Positions 1 to 8,803 of a stretch of DNA of 64,000 nt are shown one piece after another (the first letter of the stretch is position 1; every line of letters begins with the position of its first letter). Origin of the DNA: DATBLE01 sp963808815 (GTDB taxonomy: Bacteria; Actinomycetota; Thermoleophilia; Gaiellales; Gaiellaceae); assembly GCA_963808815.1 (NCBI GenBank), contig CAWEGI010000015.1:62001-126000 (forward strand), given 5' to 3'. Below the pieces are notes generated by a model. That model searched no databases and was not told where the DNA came from. It saw only the letters and a list, made by a program, of their open reading frames with translations. The position numbers were made by a program, and so were the translations under genes.

Positions 1-1479
1 CAGGATTCGAAGGAGCTCAAGTCGGCCAAGCGCTCGCTGCTCTTCGACCGGATCATCGAAGGCGTCGAGTTGCCCTTCCCGGTCGGTGCGCCGACCGCCG
101 AGGGCGAGACCGCGGTCAAGGACTCGCTGACCAGGCAGTTCGTCAAGCGGGCCGCCGAGGCGATCTACAAGGACATCGTCCGCAAGAAGATCGCGGTCGA
201 CAAGCGGCGCCCGGACGGCCGCGGTACCGACGAGATCCGCCCGATCGAGTGCGAGGTCGGCGTCTCGCCGCGCACGCACGGTTCGGCGCTCTTCACCCGC
301 GGGCAGACGCAGATCATGAGCCTGCTCACACTCGGTACCGCCAAGGAGGGACAGCGAATCGACGACCTCTCCCTGGAGACCGACCGTCGTTACATGCACC
401 ACTACAACTTCCCGCCCTACTCGGTCGGCGAGACCGGTTTCATGCGCGGGCCGAAGCGCCGCGACATCGGTCACGGCGCGCTCGCGCAGCGGGCGCTCGA
501 GCCGATGATCCCGGCGGTGGAGGAGTTCCCGTACACGATCCGCATCGTGTCCGAGACGCTCGAGTCGAACGGTTCGTCCTCGATGGGCTCGGTCTGTGGC
601 TCGACTCTCGCGCTGATGGACGCGGGTGTGCCGATCAAGGCGCCCGTCTCCGGCATCGCGATGGGCCTCGTCAAGGAGGGCGACGACTACGTGATCCTGA
701 CCGACATCCAGGGTGCGGAGGACCACCTCGGCGACATGGACTTCAAGGTCGCCGGCACGCGCGAGGGCGTGACCGCGCTCCAGATGGACATCAAGATCAC
801 TGGCGTCACGCAGGAGATCATGCGCCAGGCGCTCACCCAGGCGAAGCAGGCGCGCGAGTTCATCCTCGACCGGATGGCCGGGACGATCTCCGAGGCCCGC
901 ACCGAGCTGGCCGAGAACGCCCCTCGGATCTCGACGGTCAAGATCGACCCCGAGAAGATCGGCATGGTCATCGGCAAGGGCGGCGAGACGATCCGCGCGC
1001 TCGAGTCCGAGAACGATGTGCAGATCGACATCGAGGAGGACGGGACGATCCTGATCTACGCGACCGAGGGCACGAAGGCGAGTGCCGCGATCGCCGCGAT
1101 CGAGTCGATCACCAAGGAGCCCGAGGTCGGTGACACGTACACCGGCAAGGTGGTCAAGACCACCCAGTTCGGCGCCTTCGTCGAGTTGAAGAAGGGCACC
1201 GATGGCCTGCTCCACGTCTCGAACGTCGGGCCCGGCCGGGTCGGCCACATCGAGGACGTGATCGAGCGCGGCGACGTGCTCGACGTGATCGTCCAGGAGG
1301 TGGACAAGGCCCGCGGCCGGATCGGCCTCAAGCTGGTCGCCAAGCACGAGAACGGCTCGCTCGTCCAGCCCGAGGAGCTGATCGAGCGCGCCAAGGACGC
1401 GCCTCCGCGCCCGCGCGAGGAGGAGCGGCCGCGCGGCGGCGACCGCCGAGGCGGCCGAGACCGCGGCCCTCGCCGCTAG
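1..1479 (+). CDS. pnp: Polynucleotide phosphorylase, 5'-truncated by the window edge
   Basis: This is the C-terminal 492 residues of PNPase, the phosphate-dependent 3'-5' exoribonuclease and RNA polymerase of the degradosome. The frame is open from base 1, so the gene starts outside the window. Visible are the second RNase PH-like core (with FTRGQTQ and RRDIGHGAL), a KH domain with its GKGG loop near residue 327, an S1 domain (about 377-450, TQFGAFVELKKG) and an Arg/Gly-rich tail (about 470-492). Every family domain of the C-terminal half is intact. It opens the conserved actinobacterial block pnp - M16 peptidase - dapB - dapA - rnj. Confidence 0.97.
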   Translation, partial: QDSKELKSAKRSLLFDRIIEGVELPFPVGAPTAEGETAVKDSLTRQFVKRAAEAIYKDIVRKKIAVDKRRPDGRGTDEIRPIECEVGVSPRTHGSALFTRGQTQIMSLLTLGTAKEGQRIDDLSLETDRRYMHHYNFPPYSVGETGFMRGPKRRDIGHGALAQRALEPMIPAVEEFPYTIRIVSETLESNGSSSMGSVCGSTLALMDAGVPIKAPVSGIAMGLVKEGDDYVILTDIQGAEDHLGDMDFKVAGTREGVTALQMDIKITGVTQEIMRQALTQAKQAREFILDRMAGTISEARTELAENAPRISTVKIDPEKIGMVIGKGGETIRALESENDVQIDIEEDGTILIYATEGTKASAAIAAIESITKEPEVGDTYTGKVVKTTQFGAFVELKKGTDGLLHVSNVGPGRVGHIEDVIERGDVLDVIVQEVDKARGRIGLKLVAKHENGSLVQPEELIERAKDAPPRPREEERPRGGDRRGGRDRGPRR

Positions 1480-1488
1480 TCCCTGCCG

Positions 1489-1977
1489 ATGCAGGCTCGG
1501 GCCGGGGCGCCGACGTTGTCGAGCGCCTCGGTCCGGGCCGCCGGCGTCGCCGCGATCCGGCTCCTCCTCGGCGTCGGCTTCGTCGCGGGCTCCGTCGCGC
1601 GCGGGCTCGACCGCGGCCCGGCTCTGCTCGCTGCATTCGTCGGTGCGCTCGTGCTGGTGATGATCGCGCTCGGCCCGCGCGGCAGAACGCGCGAGAGCGA
1701 TCTCGGCGACGCGCTCCCGGTGCCCCCGGACGCGCGCTTCGACCCTCGTTGGCTGGGCGTGCTGCAGGCATGCGTGCCCAGCACGGTCGGCGTGGCAGCG
1801 ATGGCGGCCGTCGCGGTCGTCTTCGCGCCGGCGCTGGCAGCGGTGCTGGGCGGCGTCCTGCTCGCCCTCGGAGGGCTCGCGGCCGTCGCGTGGGTCCAGC
1901 TCGCGGCTCGTGAGCGGGGGGAGCGGCGCCGCTACTGGGTCGAGCGGGGCCCGCGGCCGCGTGTCTTCGTGAGCTAG
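1489..1977 (+). CDS. Small membrane protein of unknown function
   Basis: A 162-residue protein starting at ATG only 9 bases after the pnp stop, so probably cotranscribed with pnp. It has two pairs of hydrophobic, Ala/Val/Leu-rich segments (about residues 18-58 and 95-135) separated by a polar loop, and an Arg-rich C-terminus. I do not recognise a family. Its stop overlaps the stop of the convergent MFS gene by three bases. Confidence 0.6.
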   Translation: MQARAGAPTLSSASVRAAGVAAIRLLLGVGFVAGSVARGLDRGPALLAAFVGALVLVMIALGPRGRTRESDLGDALPVPPDARFDPRWLGVLQACVPSTVGVAAMAAVAVVFAPALAAVLGGVLLALGGLAAVAWVQLAARERGERRRYWVERGPRPRVFVS

Positions 1978-3428
1978 GAGGTCGGCTCCACCGCGACCGG
2001 GCCGAGCTCCTCGCGGTGGATCATCGTCAGCGTCGCGACCAGCGCCAGCGCGGCGAAGCCGACAGCGACCCAGAAGGCGAGCGTGAAGCCGCTCGTCAGC
2101 GCCGCAGCCCGCGACTCGCCCTCGGCGAGCAGATCGGACGTCCGGTTGGTCGCGACGGTCGAGAACAGGGCGACGCCGAGCGCGCCGCCGATCTGCTGCG
2201 AGGTGTTGAAGAGGCCGGACGCGAGGCCGGCTTCCTGCGGCTCGACGCCCGCCAGCGCGGCGATCGACATCGGCACGAACGAGAACCCGAGCCCGACGCC
2301 GATCGCGAGGAAGCCGGGGAGGAGGTCGACCAAATAGGAGCCGTCGGCCGAGACCTGCGTGAACCACAGGTTGCCGAGCCCCATCAGCGTGACGCCGGCA
2401 ATCATCACCGGCTTCACGCCGGCCCTCGTCACGAGCGCCTGGGCCACGCCGGCGGAGACGATTGCGGTCAGGGCGACGGCGAGGTACCCGGCTCCGGTCT
2501 GCAGCGCCGAGAGGCCGAGAACCTGCTGCATGTAGAGCGAGAGCATGAAGAACATCGCGAACGTCAGTCCGCCGACGAGGAAGCTGACGACGTTGGCGCC
2601 GGTCAGCGTCCGCAGCCTGGTGAAGATGCCGAGCGGGACGAGCGGCGCCTGCGAGCGGTGCTCCACCGCGATGAAGGCGACGTGGAGCGCGGCCGAGGCG
2701 ATCAGGATCCCGATCGTCTGGGCCGATCCCCAGCCGACGCGGTTCGCCTGGGTGAGGGCGAAGACGAGCAGTGAGAGTGCGCTCGTGATGAGCACGGCGC
2801 CGAGCGCGTCGAAATGGCGGGTCGCGGCGCCGGCGCGGCTCTCCTTGACGATCGAGCGGGTGGTCGCGAGCACGAAGGCGCCGATCGGAACGTTGACGAA
2901 GAAGATCCACTCCCAGCCGAGCGCCTTGGTCAGGATCCCGCCGAGCAGCACGCCGACCGCGGCGCCGCTGCCGCCCATCGCGCCCCAGATCCCGAGCGCC
3001 TTGTTGCGCTCCGATCCCTCGTCGAACGTGGTCGTGATGATCGAGAGCGCCGCAGGGGAGAGGATTGCAGCGCCCAGGCCCTGGACGGCGCGGGCGGCGA
3101 TCAGCATGCCCTCGGAGCTCGAAAGGCCGCACGCGAGGGACGCGAGGGTGAAGAGGGCGACGCCGCCCATGAAGACCACGCGGCGGCCGAGCACGTCGGC
3201 CACGCGGCCGCCGAGGAGCAGGAAGCCGCCGAAGGTCAGCGCGTAGGCGCTCAGCACCCACTGCAGGTCGTCCGGCTTGAAATGGAGGTCCTCCTGGATC
3301 GAAGGCAGGGCGACGTTCACGATCGAGACGTCGAGGATCACCATGAAGTAGGCCGAGCACAGGAGGGCCAGCGCCCACCAACGCCGCGGGTCGGGTCCCG
3401 TGCGTGCGAGATCTGCCGTGGCTTCCAC
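1974..3428 (-). CDS. MFS drug transporter, DHA2/EmrB-QacA type
   Basis: A 484-residue proton-coupled multidrug efflux pump of the DHA2 (14-helix) family. The N-terminal helix carries the family signature around LDVSIVNVALPSIQ, followed by the motif A-like GGRVADVLGRR between helices 2 and 3, and about 14 hydrophobic segments. The start is GTG at 3428 with AAGGAG upstream. The gene is divergent from the M16 peptidase, with an 80-base intergenic space. No adjacent regulator is visible, so the substrate is unknown. Confidence 0.9.
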   Translation of the reverse strand: MEATADLARTGPDPRRWWALALLCSAYFMVILDVSIVNVALPSIQEDLHFKPDDLQWVLSAYALTFGGFLLLGGRVADVLGRRVVFMGGVALFTLASLACGLSSSEGMLIAARAVQGLGAAILSPAALSIITTTFDEGSERNKALGIWGAMGGSGAAVGVLLGGILTKALGWEWIFFVNVPIGAFVLATTRSIVKESRAGAATRHFDALGAVLITSALSLLVFALTQANRVGWGSAQTIGILIASAALHVAFIAVEHRSQAPLVPLGIFTRLRTLTGANVVSFLVGGLTFAMFFMLSLYMQQVLGLSALQTGAGYLAVALTAIVSAGVAQALVTRAGVKPVMIAGVTLMGLGNLWFTQVSADGSYLVDLLPGFLAIGVGLGFSFVPMSIAALAGVEPQEAGLASGLFNTSQQIGGALGVALFSTVATNRTSDLLAEGESRAAALTSGFTLAFWVAVGFAALALVATLTMIHREELGPVAVEPTS

Positions 3429-3496
3429 TAGCTGAGCTCTCCTTCCCGTCGTTCCGGGCCGTAAACCGGAGCTGCGGGCGAAGTATTCCGCAGCTG

Positions 3497-3502
3497 TACC
3501 AT
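3497..3502 (+). promoter_or_regulatory. -10 box (TACCAT) for leaderless M16 peptidase gene
   Basis: TACCAT ends 6 bases before the GTG at 3509, which places the expected transcription start on the start codon. No Shine-Dalgarno sequence is visible before this GTG, which supports leaderless expression. There is no clear -35 box. Confidence 0.5.
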
Positions 3503-3508
3503 CCGCCG

Positions 3509-4798
3509 GTGCAGGAATACGTCCTCTCGGAGCTCGACTCCGGCGAGCGCCTGATCACCGAGCGTGTCGACAGCGTCCGCTCCGTGTCGCTCGGGTTCTG
3601 GATCGGCGCCGGCGCGCGCGACGAGCCCGACGCGAAGGCGGGCGTCTCGCACTTCATCGAACACCTGCTCTTCAAGGGCACGCGCTCGTACGAGGCCCAG
3701 CAGATCGCCGAGATCTTCGACGAGATGGGCGGAGAGCTGAACGCGGCCACCTCCCGCGAGCACACGGTGGTGTACGCCCGCGTCCCCGATCGCCACCTCG
3801 AGGATGCGTTGGACGTCATGGCCGACATGGTCTTCTCGCCGGCGTTCACCGACATCGACTCGGAGCGAGAGGTCGTCCTGGAGGAGATCGCAATGGTCGA
3901 GGACGCGCCGCAGGACCTCGTCCACGACCTGCTCTCCGAGGCGGTCTTCTCGGGCCACGCCCTCGGCCGGCCGGTGATCGGCCGCGCGGAGGTGATCTCC
4001 TCGATCAGCCGCCGCTCGATCGCCGCCTACCACCGTCGCGCTTACGTCGCCGGCAATGTCGTGCTCGCCGCCGCCGGCCACCTCGACCACGAGCAGGTGC
4101 TGGGCCTGCTCGGGCGGGCCGCCCGCGAGCGCGCCGAGCCCCCCGCGCGGCAGACGCGCGTGCGGTCGCCGCTCGTCCGGGAGCCGCCGCCCGGCCTGCG
4201 CTTCCAGCAGAAGGACACAGAGCAGTTCCACGTCTGCATCGGGGCCCCCGGCATCGCCCGCTCCGACCGGCGGCGGTTCGCGGCATCGCTGCTCGACGCG
4301 ATCCTGGGCGGGTCGGCGTCGTCGCGGCTTTTCCAGGAGATCCGCGAGAAGCGGGGGATGGCCTACACGGTCTACAGCTTCGGCTCGCAGTACACCGACT
4401 CGGGCCTGATCGGCATCTACGTCGGCACCCGGGAGGAGAACCTCGTCTCGTGTCTCGAGATCGTCGCCGAGGAGATCGCCGACATCGCCGCCGGCAATCT
4501 GCGCGAGCGCGAGCTCGAACGGGCGAAGGAGAACCTGAAGGGCCGGATCGCCCTCTCGATGGAGTCGACCTCGAACCGGATGAGCAGGCTCGGCCGCTCG
4601 TTGATCACGGACACGGAGCTGCTCTCGCTCGACCGGGTGATCGCCGAGATCGATGCTGTCGAGCCGTCCGCGCTGGCCGAGCTGGCCGGCGTTCTGCTCG
4701 AGCCCTCCCGGCTGTCGGCCGCCGGCATCGGGCCGAGCGACGACCGGTTCGCCGAGGCGGTCGAGCGGGTCCATCCGGGGCTGGCCGCCGCGGCCTGA
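3509..4798 (+). CDS. M16 family zinc peptidase (PepR/YmxG-like)
   Basis: A 429-residue processing-peptidase-like protein. The inverted zinc motif HFIEH is at about residues 49-53 and the distal glutamates lie in the EREVVLEEIAMVED stretch about 75 residues later, so the active site is complete. The C-terminal half carries the second, non-catalytic M16 domain (REKRGMAYTVYSF). I chose GTG 3509 over the longer frame from 3404 because homologues begin near YVLSELDSGERLITE and a -10 box sits just before it. This peptidase lies next to pnp and dapB in many actinobacteria; the substrate is not established. Confidence 0.93.
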   Translation: MQEYVLSELDSGERLITERVDSVRSVSLGFWIGAGARDEPDAKAGVSHFIEHLLFKGTRSYEAQQIAEIFDEMGGELNAATSREHTVVYARVPDRHLEDALDVMADMVFSPAFTDIDSEREVVLEEIAMVEDAPQDLVHDLLSEAVFSGHALGRPVIGRAEVISSISRRSIAAYHRRAYVAGNVVLAAAGHLDHEQVLGLLGRAARERAEPPARQTRVRSPLVREPPPGLRFQQKDTEQFHVCIGAPGIARSDRRRFAASLLDAILGGSASSRLFQEIREKRGMAYTVYSFGSQYTDSGLIGIYVGTREENLVSCLEIVAEEIADIAAGNLRERELERAKENLKGRIALSMESTSNRMSRLGRSLITDTELLSLDRVIAEIDAVEPSALAELAGVLLEPSRLSAAGIGPSDDRFAEAVERVHPGLAAAA

Positions 4799-4805
4799 AG
4801 TCGGA

Positions 4806-5414
4806 ATGCGCATCGTTCTGAACGGCGCGCGCGGCAAGGTCGGCTCGGTACTCGGCCCGGCGCTCGAGGCGGCCGGCCACACGCTCGTCGACCGGCTCGG
4901 CGCCGCCGACGCGATGGTCGACTTCACCCGCCCGGACGCGGTGGTCGCGAACGTCGACGCTGCAGTCGCGGCGGGCGTTCCCTGCGTCGTCGGCACGAGC
5001 GGGGCCGATCTCAGCGATGTGGGGGAGCGCGCTCGTGCGGCCGGTCTCCCCGTGTTCCATGCGCCGAACTTCGCCCTCGGGGCCGTGCTGATGATGCGTT
5101 TCGCCGCGGAAGCGGCTGCGCACTTTCCGCGCGCAGAGATCGTCGAGCTCCACCACGAGACGAAGGTCGACGCGCCTTCGGGAACTGCGAAGGCGACGGC
5201 GGCGGCGATGGGTGGCGAACCGCCGATCCACTCGGTCCGCCTGCCCGGACTGGTCGCCCACCAGGAGGTGCTCCTCGGCGGACCGGGCGAACTGCTGACG
5301 ATCCGCCACGACACCCTCTCGCGCGAGGCATTCGTCCCGGGTGTCCTGCTCGCCCTCGAGCGGCTCCCGTCGCTCCCGCCAGGGTTGACGGTTGGCCTCG
5401 ACGCGCTTCTGTGA
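4806..5414 (+). CDS. dapB: 4-hydroxy-tetrahydrodipicolinate reductase (short form)
   Basis: DapB reduces hydroxy-tetrahydrodipicolinate to tetrahydrodipicolinate with NAD(P)H in lysine/diaminopimelate synthesis. The nucleotide-binding loop (GARGKVG, residues 7-13) and the catalytic block HHETKVDAPSGTA, with the proton-donor His and the Lys, are present. At 202 residues it is shorter than the usual 245-270. The stretch between the loop and the VDFT strand is reduced to a few residues. It starts 7 bases after the peptidase stop, and its TGA overlaps the dapA GTG. Confidence 0.93.
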   Translation: MRIVLNGARGKVGSVLGPALEAAGHTLVDRLGAADAMVDFTRPDAVVANVDAAVAAGVPCVVGTSGADLSDVGERARAAGLPVFHAPNFALGAVLMMRFAAEAAAHFPRAEIVELHHETKVDAPSGTAKATAAAMGGEPPIHSVRLPGLVAHQEVLLGGPGELLTIRHDTLSREAFVPGVLLALERLPSLPPGLTVGLDALL

Positions 5415-6314
5415 GTACCATCGACGGCGTGTTGGGCGAGATCCTGACGGCGATCGTGACGCCGTTCCGGGAGGACGGCTCGGTCGACTACGACAGGTTC
5501 CGCGAGCTGGCGCGCCACCTCGTCGACAACGGCTCCGACGGGCTGGTGGTCACGGGCACGACGGGCGAGTCGCCGACCCTGTCCGACGACGAGCGCTTCG
5601 AGCTGTACGCCGCGGCGGTCGACGCCGTCGGCGACCGCGCGACCGTGATCGCCGGCACCGGCACCTACTCGACGGCGCATTCGATGCACCTGACCGCGCG
5701 CGCCCACGAGCTCGGCGTCCACGGCTTCCTCGTCGTCACGCCCTACTACAACAAGCCGCCCCAGCGCGGGATCGTGGAGCACTTCCGCGCGATCTCGGAG
5801 GTCAGCGACCGGCCGATCGTCGCCTACAACATTCCCGGGCGCGTCGTCGATGAACATCGAGCCGGAGACGATGGCCGAGCTGGCCGAGATCCCGACCGTC
5901 AAGGCGGTCAAGCAGGCCAACGACGACCTCGACCAGGCCCGCCGGATCGTCGAGCTCGGGCTCGACCTCTACGCCGGGGACGACCCGCTGCTGCTCGCGT
6001 TCCTCGGCATCGGCGGTACCGGCGGCGTCTGCGTGCGCTCGCACATCGCCGGCCCTGAGATGAAGGAGATGGTGCGCCGGTTCCGGGCCGGGGACGTCGA
6101 CGGAGCGCGCAGGATCGACGAGACGCTCTCGCCGCTCTGGGAGCTCGACGACGTCGCCGTCAACCCGATCCCGATCAAGACCGCGCTCGCCCTCGTCGGC
6201 CAGGACGTCGGCGGGTTCCGCCTGCCGATGGTGCCGGCCACCGACGACGAGCTCGAGCGGGTGCGCGACTGCCTCGCGCGGGCCGGGCTGAGCCTCGCCG
6301 CCGCGGCGGCATAG
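5411..6314 (+). CDS. dapA: 4-hydroxy-tetrahydrodipicolinate synthase (one frame break)
   Basis: DapA condenses aspartate semialdehyde and pyruvate. The first part (GTTGESPTL near residue 47, VTPYYNKP) is in one frame and the rest (PTVKAVKQAND, with the Schiff-base Lys) is in another. They join if the extra A at 5850 is removed, giving about 300 residues, the normal length. The GTG at 5411 overlaps the dapB stop. A second in-frame GTG at 5429 is preceded at 5416-5421 by TACCAT with a 7-base gap, so an internal leaderless promoter is also possible. I treat the break as a sequence error, not a pseudogene. Confidence 0.92.
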
Positions 6315-6333
6315 GCCCTCGACAGGCCGGGGA

Positions 6334-6339
6334 TACACT
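6334..6339 (+). promoter_or_regulatory. -10 box (TACACT) for leaderless rnj
   Basis: TACACT ends 6 bases before the GTG start of rnj at 6346. The dapA gene ends at 6314, so this gives rnj its own promoter. There is no Shine-Dalgarno sequence in the short space and no clear -35 box. Confidence 0.55.
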
Positions 6340-6345
6340 CTGCGG

Positions 6346-8001
6346 GTGACAGAGCGTCTGCGTGTGATCCCGCTCGGCGGGCTGGGCGAGGTCGGGAAGA
6401 ACATGACCGTGTTCGAGCACGAGCAAGGGATGCTGGTCGTGGACGCCGGTCTCGCGTTCCCGCGCGACGAGCACCTCGGCGTCGACCTCGTCCTGCCGGA
6501 CTTCTCCTACCTCGCCGAGCGTGAGGCCGACCTCCGCGCCGTCGTCCTCACGCATGCGCACGAGGACCACGTGGGCGCGCTCCCGTACCTCATGCGCGAG
6601 GTGCGGGTGCCGGAGGTCTGGGCGACCCGCCTGACGCTCGGGCTGATCAAGTCGAAGCTGGACGAGCACGGGCTGCTGAACGCGGCCGAGCTGCGCGAGA
6701 TCGATCCGGAGGGCGAGCCGACGCAGATCGGACCTTTCCGGCTCGAGTTCGTTCGGATGGCGCACTCCGTGCCCGACAACGTCGCCGTCCTGATCGAGAC
6801 CGACGCCGGACGCGTGCTGCACACCAGCGACTGGAAGCTCGACCACACGCCCGTCGACGGCTTCCGAACCGACGTCGGCCGGCTCGCCGAGCTCGGCAAC
6901 CGCGGTGTCGACCTGCTGCTGTGCGACTCGACGAACGCGGAGCGACGCGGGTTCACGGGCTCCGAGCGGCTGGTCGGCGAGGCGTTCCGCCAGATCATCC
7001 CGCAGCGTCAGGGGCGCGTGCTGGTCGCATCGTTCGCCTCGAACGTCCACCGGATGCAGCAGGCGATCGACGTCGCGGTCCAGTCCGGTCGCAGGGTCGC
7101 GGTCGTCGGCCGATCCATGCGCAAGAACCTGAACATCGCCGGAAATCTCGGCTACCTGGAGGTGCCGGAGGGGACCTTGATCCGCCCACAGGAGCTCGAG
7201 GAGTACGAGCCGCACGAGGTGTTGATCCTGTGCACCGGCAGCCAGGGCGAGCCGATGTCGGCGCTGACCCGCATCGCGTACCGCGATCACCCGGCCGTCT
7301 CGGTCGAGCGCGGCGACACCGTGATCATCTCCGCGCGGCCCGTTCCGGGGAACGAGCTGCGCGTGCACGACACGATCAACCAGCTCTCGAAGGCGGGTGC
7401 GGAGGTCTTGCACGAGGAGAACGCGGCCGTGCACGTCTCCGGGCACGCGAACCAGGAAGAGATCAGGACGCTGTACGGGCTGGTCCGTCCGAAGGCGGTC
7501 ATGCCGATCCACGGCGAGTACCGGATGCAGGCGGCGAATGCGCGGATGGCGCAGGAGGCGGGCGTGCCGGCGAACGCGATCGTGATTGCCGAGAACGGCT
7601 CGGTCGTCGAGCTGAGCGCGAGCGGGGTCGGGATCATCGACCGGATCGAGCCCGGTGTGACCTTCGTCGACGGTCTGGGTGTCGGCGACATCGGCGATGT
7701 CGCCCTCCGAGACCGGCGCCATATGGCCGAGGACGGCGTCCTCATCGTGGTCGCCACCCTGGCCGGGATGAACGGCGTGCGCTCGGCCGCCGCCGAGGTG
7801 ATCGCGCGCGGTTTCGCCGAGACGGAGCCGCTCCTCGACGAGATGCGCGCCGAGGCGGAGAGCGTCCTCCGCGCGTGCATCGAGGACGAGATCGTCGAGA
7901 TCAAGCTGCTCCAGGAGCACCTGCACGACGGCATCGGCCAGCTCGTCTACGACCGAACCCGCCGACGGCCGATGATCCTGCCGGTGGTAGTAGAGGTATG
8001 A
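6346..8001 (+). CDS. rnj: Ribonuclease J
   Basis: A 551-residue metallo-beta-lactamase/beta-CASP ribonuclease combining endonuclease and 5'-3' exonuclease activity in mRNA decay and rRNA maturation. The metal site HAHEDH is near residue 69. The later motifs HTSDW, LLCDSTN and SGHANQEE of the beta-CASP region are visible, and the C-terminal domain is complete. The length is normal. Its position after dapA is the standard actinobacterial arrangement. With pnp and rny in the same window, three decay nucleases are encoded close together. Confidence 0.96.
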   Translation: MTERLRVIPLGGLGEVGKNMTVFEHEQGMLVVDAGLAFPRDEHLGVDLVLPDFSYLAEREADLRAVVLTHAHEDHVGALPYLMREVRVPEVWATRLTLGLIKSKLDEHGLLNAAELREIDPEGEPTQIGPFRLEFVRMAHSVPDNVAVLIETDAGRVLHTSDWKLDHTPVDGFRTDVGRLAELGNRGVDLLLCDSTNAERRGFTGSERLVGEAFRQIIPQRQGRVLVASFASNVHRMQQAIDVAVQSGRRVAVVGRSMRKNLNIAGNLGYLEVPEGTLIRPQELEEYEPHEVLILCTGSQGEPMSALTRIAYRDHPAVSVERGDTVIISARPVPGNELRVHDTINQLSKAGAEVLHEENAAVHVSGHANQEEIRTLYGLVRPKAVMPIHGEYRMQAANARMAQEAGVPANAIVIAENGSVVELSASGVGIIDRIEPGVTFVDGLGVGDIGDVALRDRRHMAEDGVLIVVATLAGMNGVRSAAAEVIARGFAETEPLLDEMRAEAESVLRACIEDEIVEIKLLQEHLHDGIGQLVYDRTRRRPMILPVVVEV

Positions 8002-8072
8002 CGCGTCGTTCTCTCGAGGGGCTGTCGCGGGCCGCGCCCGCCACGTCGGGCGTGGCGGCGGGAATGCCTGGA

Positions 8073-8094
8073 GGGACAGGCTTCAGCCTGTCCC
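8073..8094 (+). terminator. Perfect 10-bp inverted repeat after rnj
   Basis: GGGACAGGCT (8073-8082) and AGCCTGTCCC (8085-8094) are exact reverse complements with a 2-base centre. No T-run follows. It lies in the 112-base space between rnj and the next gene, so it is a candidate 3'-end or attenuator hairpin. A weaker arm pair (CGCCACG/CGTGGCG) lies just upstream. Confidence 0.5.
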
Positions 8095-8113
8095 GGAAAT
8101 ACGGTGACAGCAG

Positions 8114-8662
8114 GTGAGCGCCGTCATGGACGGGTGGCCAGGAGTGCTCGCAGACAACGCCGCCGAGGATGCGACCGGCAGGCGGCTGATCTCCCAGCTC
8201 GCTGCTTGCGAGGTGGCCGCACTCGCCTTCTGCCGGCTGCTCGAGCGCTGGGCCCGCGGCGACGCCGATCCGTGCACGCCCGGAAAGCGGCAGGCGGCGC
8301 TACGCCGCGCAGCCGAGCGGGCGGAGACGGCGCTGTCGGGGCTCGAGGGGCCGCTCGGCCGCTACCTGCTCGAGCTCGAGCCGGAGATCGCGGAGGGCCG
8401 CTCCTGGTACGGGGAGCCCGGCGCGGGCGAGCTGCGCGACTGGCATGACGTCCTCGACCGCGCGGGAGTGTCGGTGTCGGCCGTCCGCGTGGCTCAGGCC
8501 TACCTGGAGCTGGCCGTGCTGGTGCGCGCCCTGGAGGGCCTGCGCGCGTCCGCAGAGCTCGGCTCCGAGCCGGACCGCTCGTCACTCTGGGCAGGTCTCT
8601 TCGACCTGCGCGAGAACCTGCTCGGTCGCACGCTGGAAGACCTCCGCGCCCTCGCCGCCTGA
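8114..8662 (+). CDS. Hypothetical helical protein
   Basis: A 182-residue soluble protein starting at GTG 8114. It is rich in Ala, Leu, Glu and Arg and predicted almost wholly helical from composition, with Trp at a few positions (ERWARG, SWYGEPG). I see no known motif and do not recognise a family. It is isolated between the rnj hairpin and the operator region before the ribokinase gene. Codon use fits its neighbours. Confidence 0.55.
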   Translation: MSAVMDGWPGVLADNAAEDATGRRLISQLAACEVAALAFCRLLERWARGDADPCTPGKRQAALRRAAERAETALSGLEGPLGRYLLELEPEIAEGRSWYGEPGAGELRDWHDVLDRAGVSVSAVRVAQAYLELAVLVRALEGLRASAELGSEPDRSSLWAGLFDLRENLLGRTLEDLRALAA

Positions 8663-8705
8663 AGCGGAGCCAGAAGCCGCCGCCTGAGGCCGGCTGAAAA
8701 TGCTT

Positions 8706-8720
8706 GTAACACTGTGTTAC
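8706..8720 (+). promoter_or_regulatory. Palindromic operator, copy 1
   Basis: GTAACACTGTGTTAC is a perfect 7-bp inverted repeat around a central T. An identical copy starts 55 bases downstream at 8761, and the flanks (TGCT before, TTG after) are also shared. It overlaps a TTGTAA that could act as a -35 box. The symmetry is typical of TetR/AcrR-type operators (established knowledge). The regulator is not in this window. Confidence 0.65.
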
Positions 8721-8760
8721 TTGAACGTAGAGCCACACCGTCACGCGCTCCGGGCTGCTC

Positions 8761-8775
8761 GTAACACTGTGTTAC
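8761..8775 (+). promoter_or_regulatory. Palindromic operator, copy 2
   Basis: An exact second copy of the 15-bp palindrome at 8706-8720, ending 28 bases before the ribokinase GTG. Two identical copies in otherwise unconserved intergenic DNA make chance unlikely. The position suggests repression of the nucleoside-use genes that follow. Confidence 0.65.
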
Positions 8776-8803
8776 TTGTCCACGGCCGTGCCGGGATCGG
8801 ACG

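Noticed and set aside
3428..5920. An 830-codon open frame on the minus strand across the M16 peptidase, dapB and dapA
   Set aside because: It is antisense to three recognised genes, is rich in Arg/Gly/Asp, has no known motif, and such long antisense frames are expected at about 70% GC.
5411..6314. Programmed frameshifting in dapA and ftsK
   Set aside because: No slippery heptamer or following pseudoknot is visible. The breaks are extra bases at unrelated contexts and occur in many genes, so error is simpler.
8701..8783. CRISPR or other repeat array
   Set aside because: Only two copies of a short palindrome are present and no cas gene is nearby. They fit operators better.
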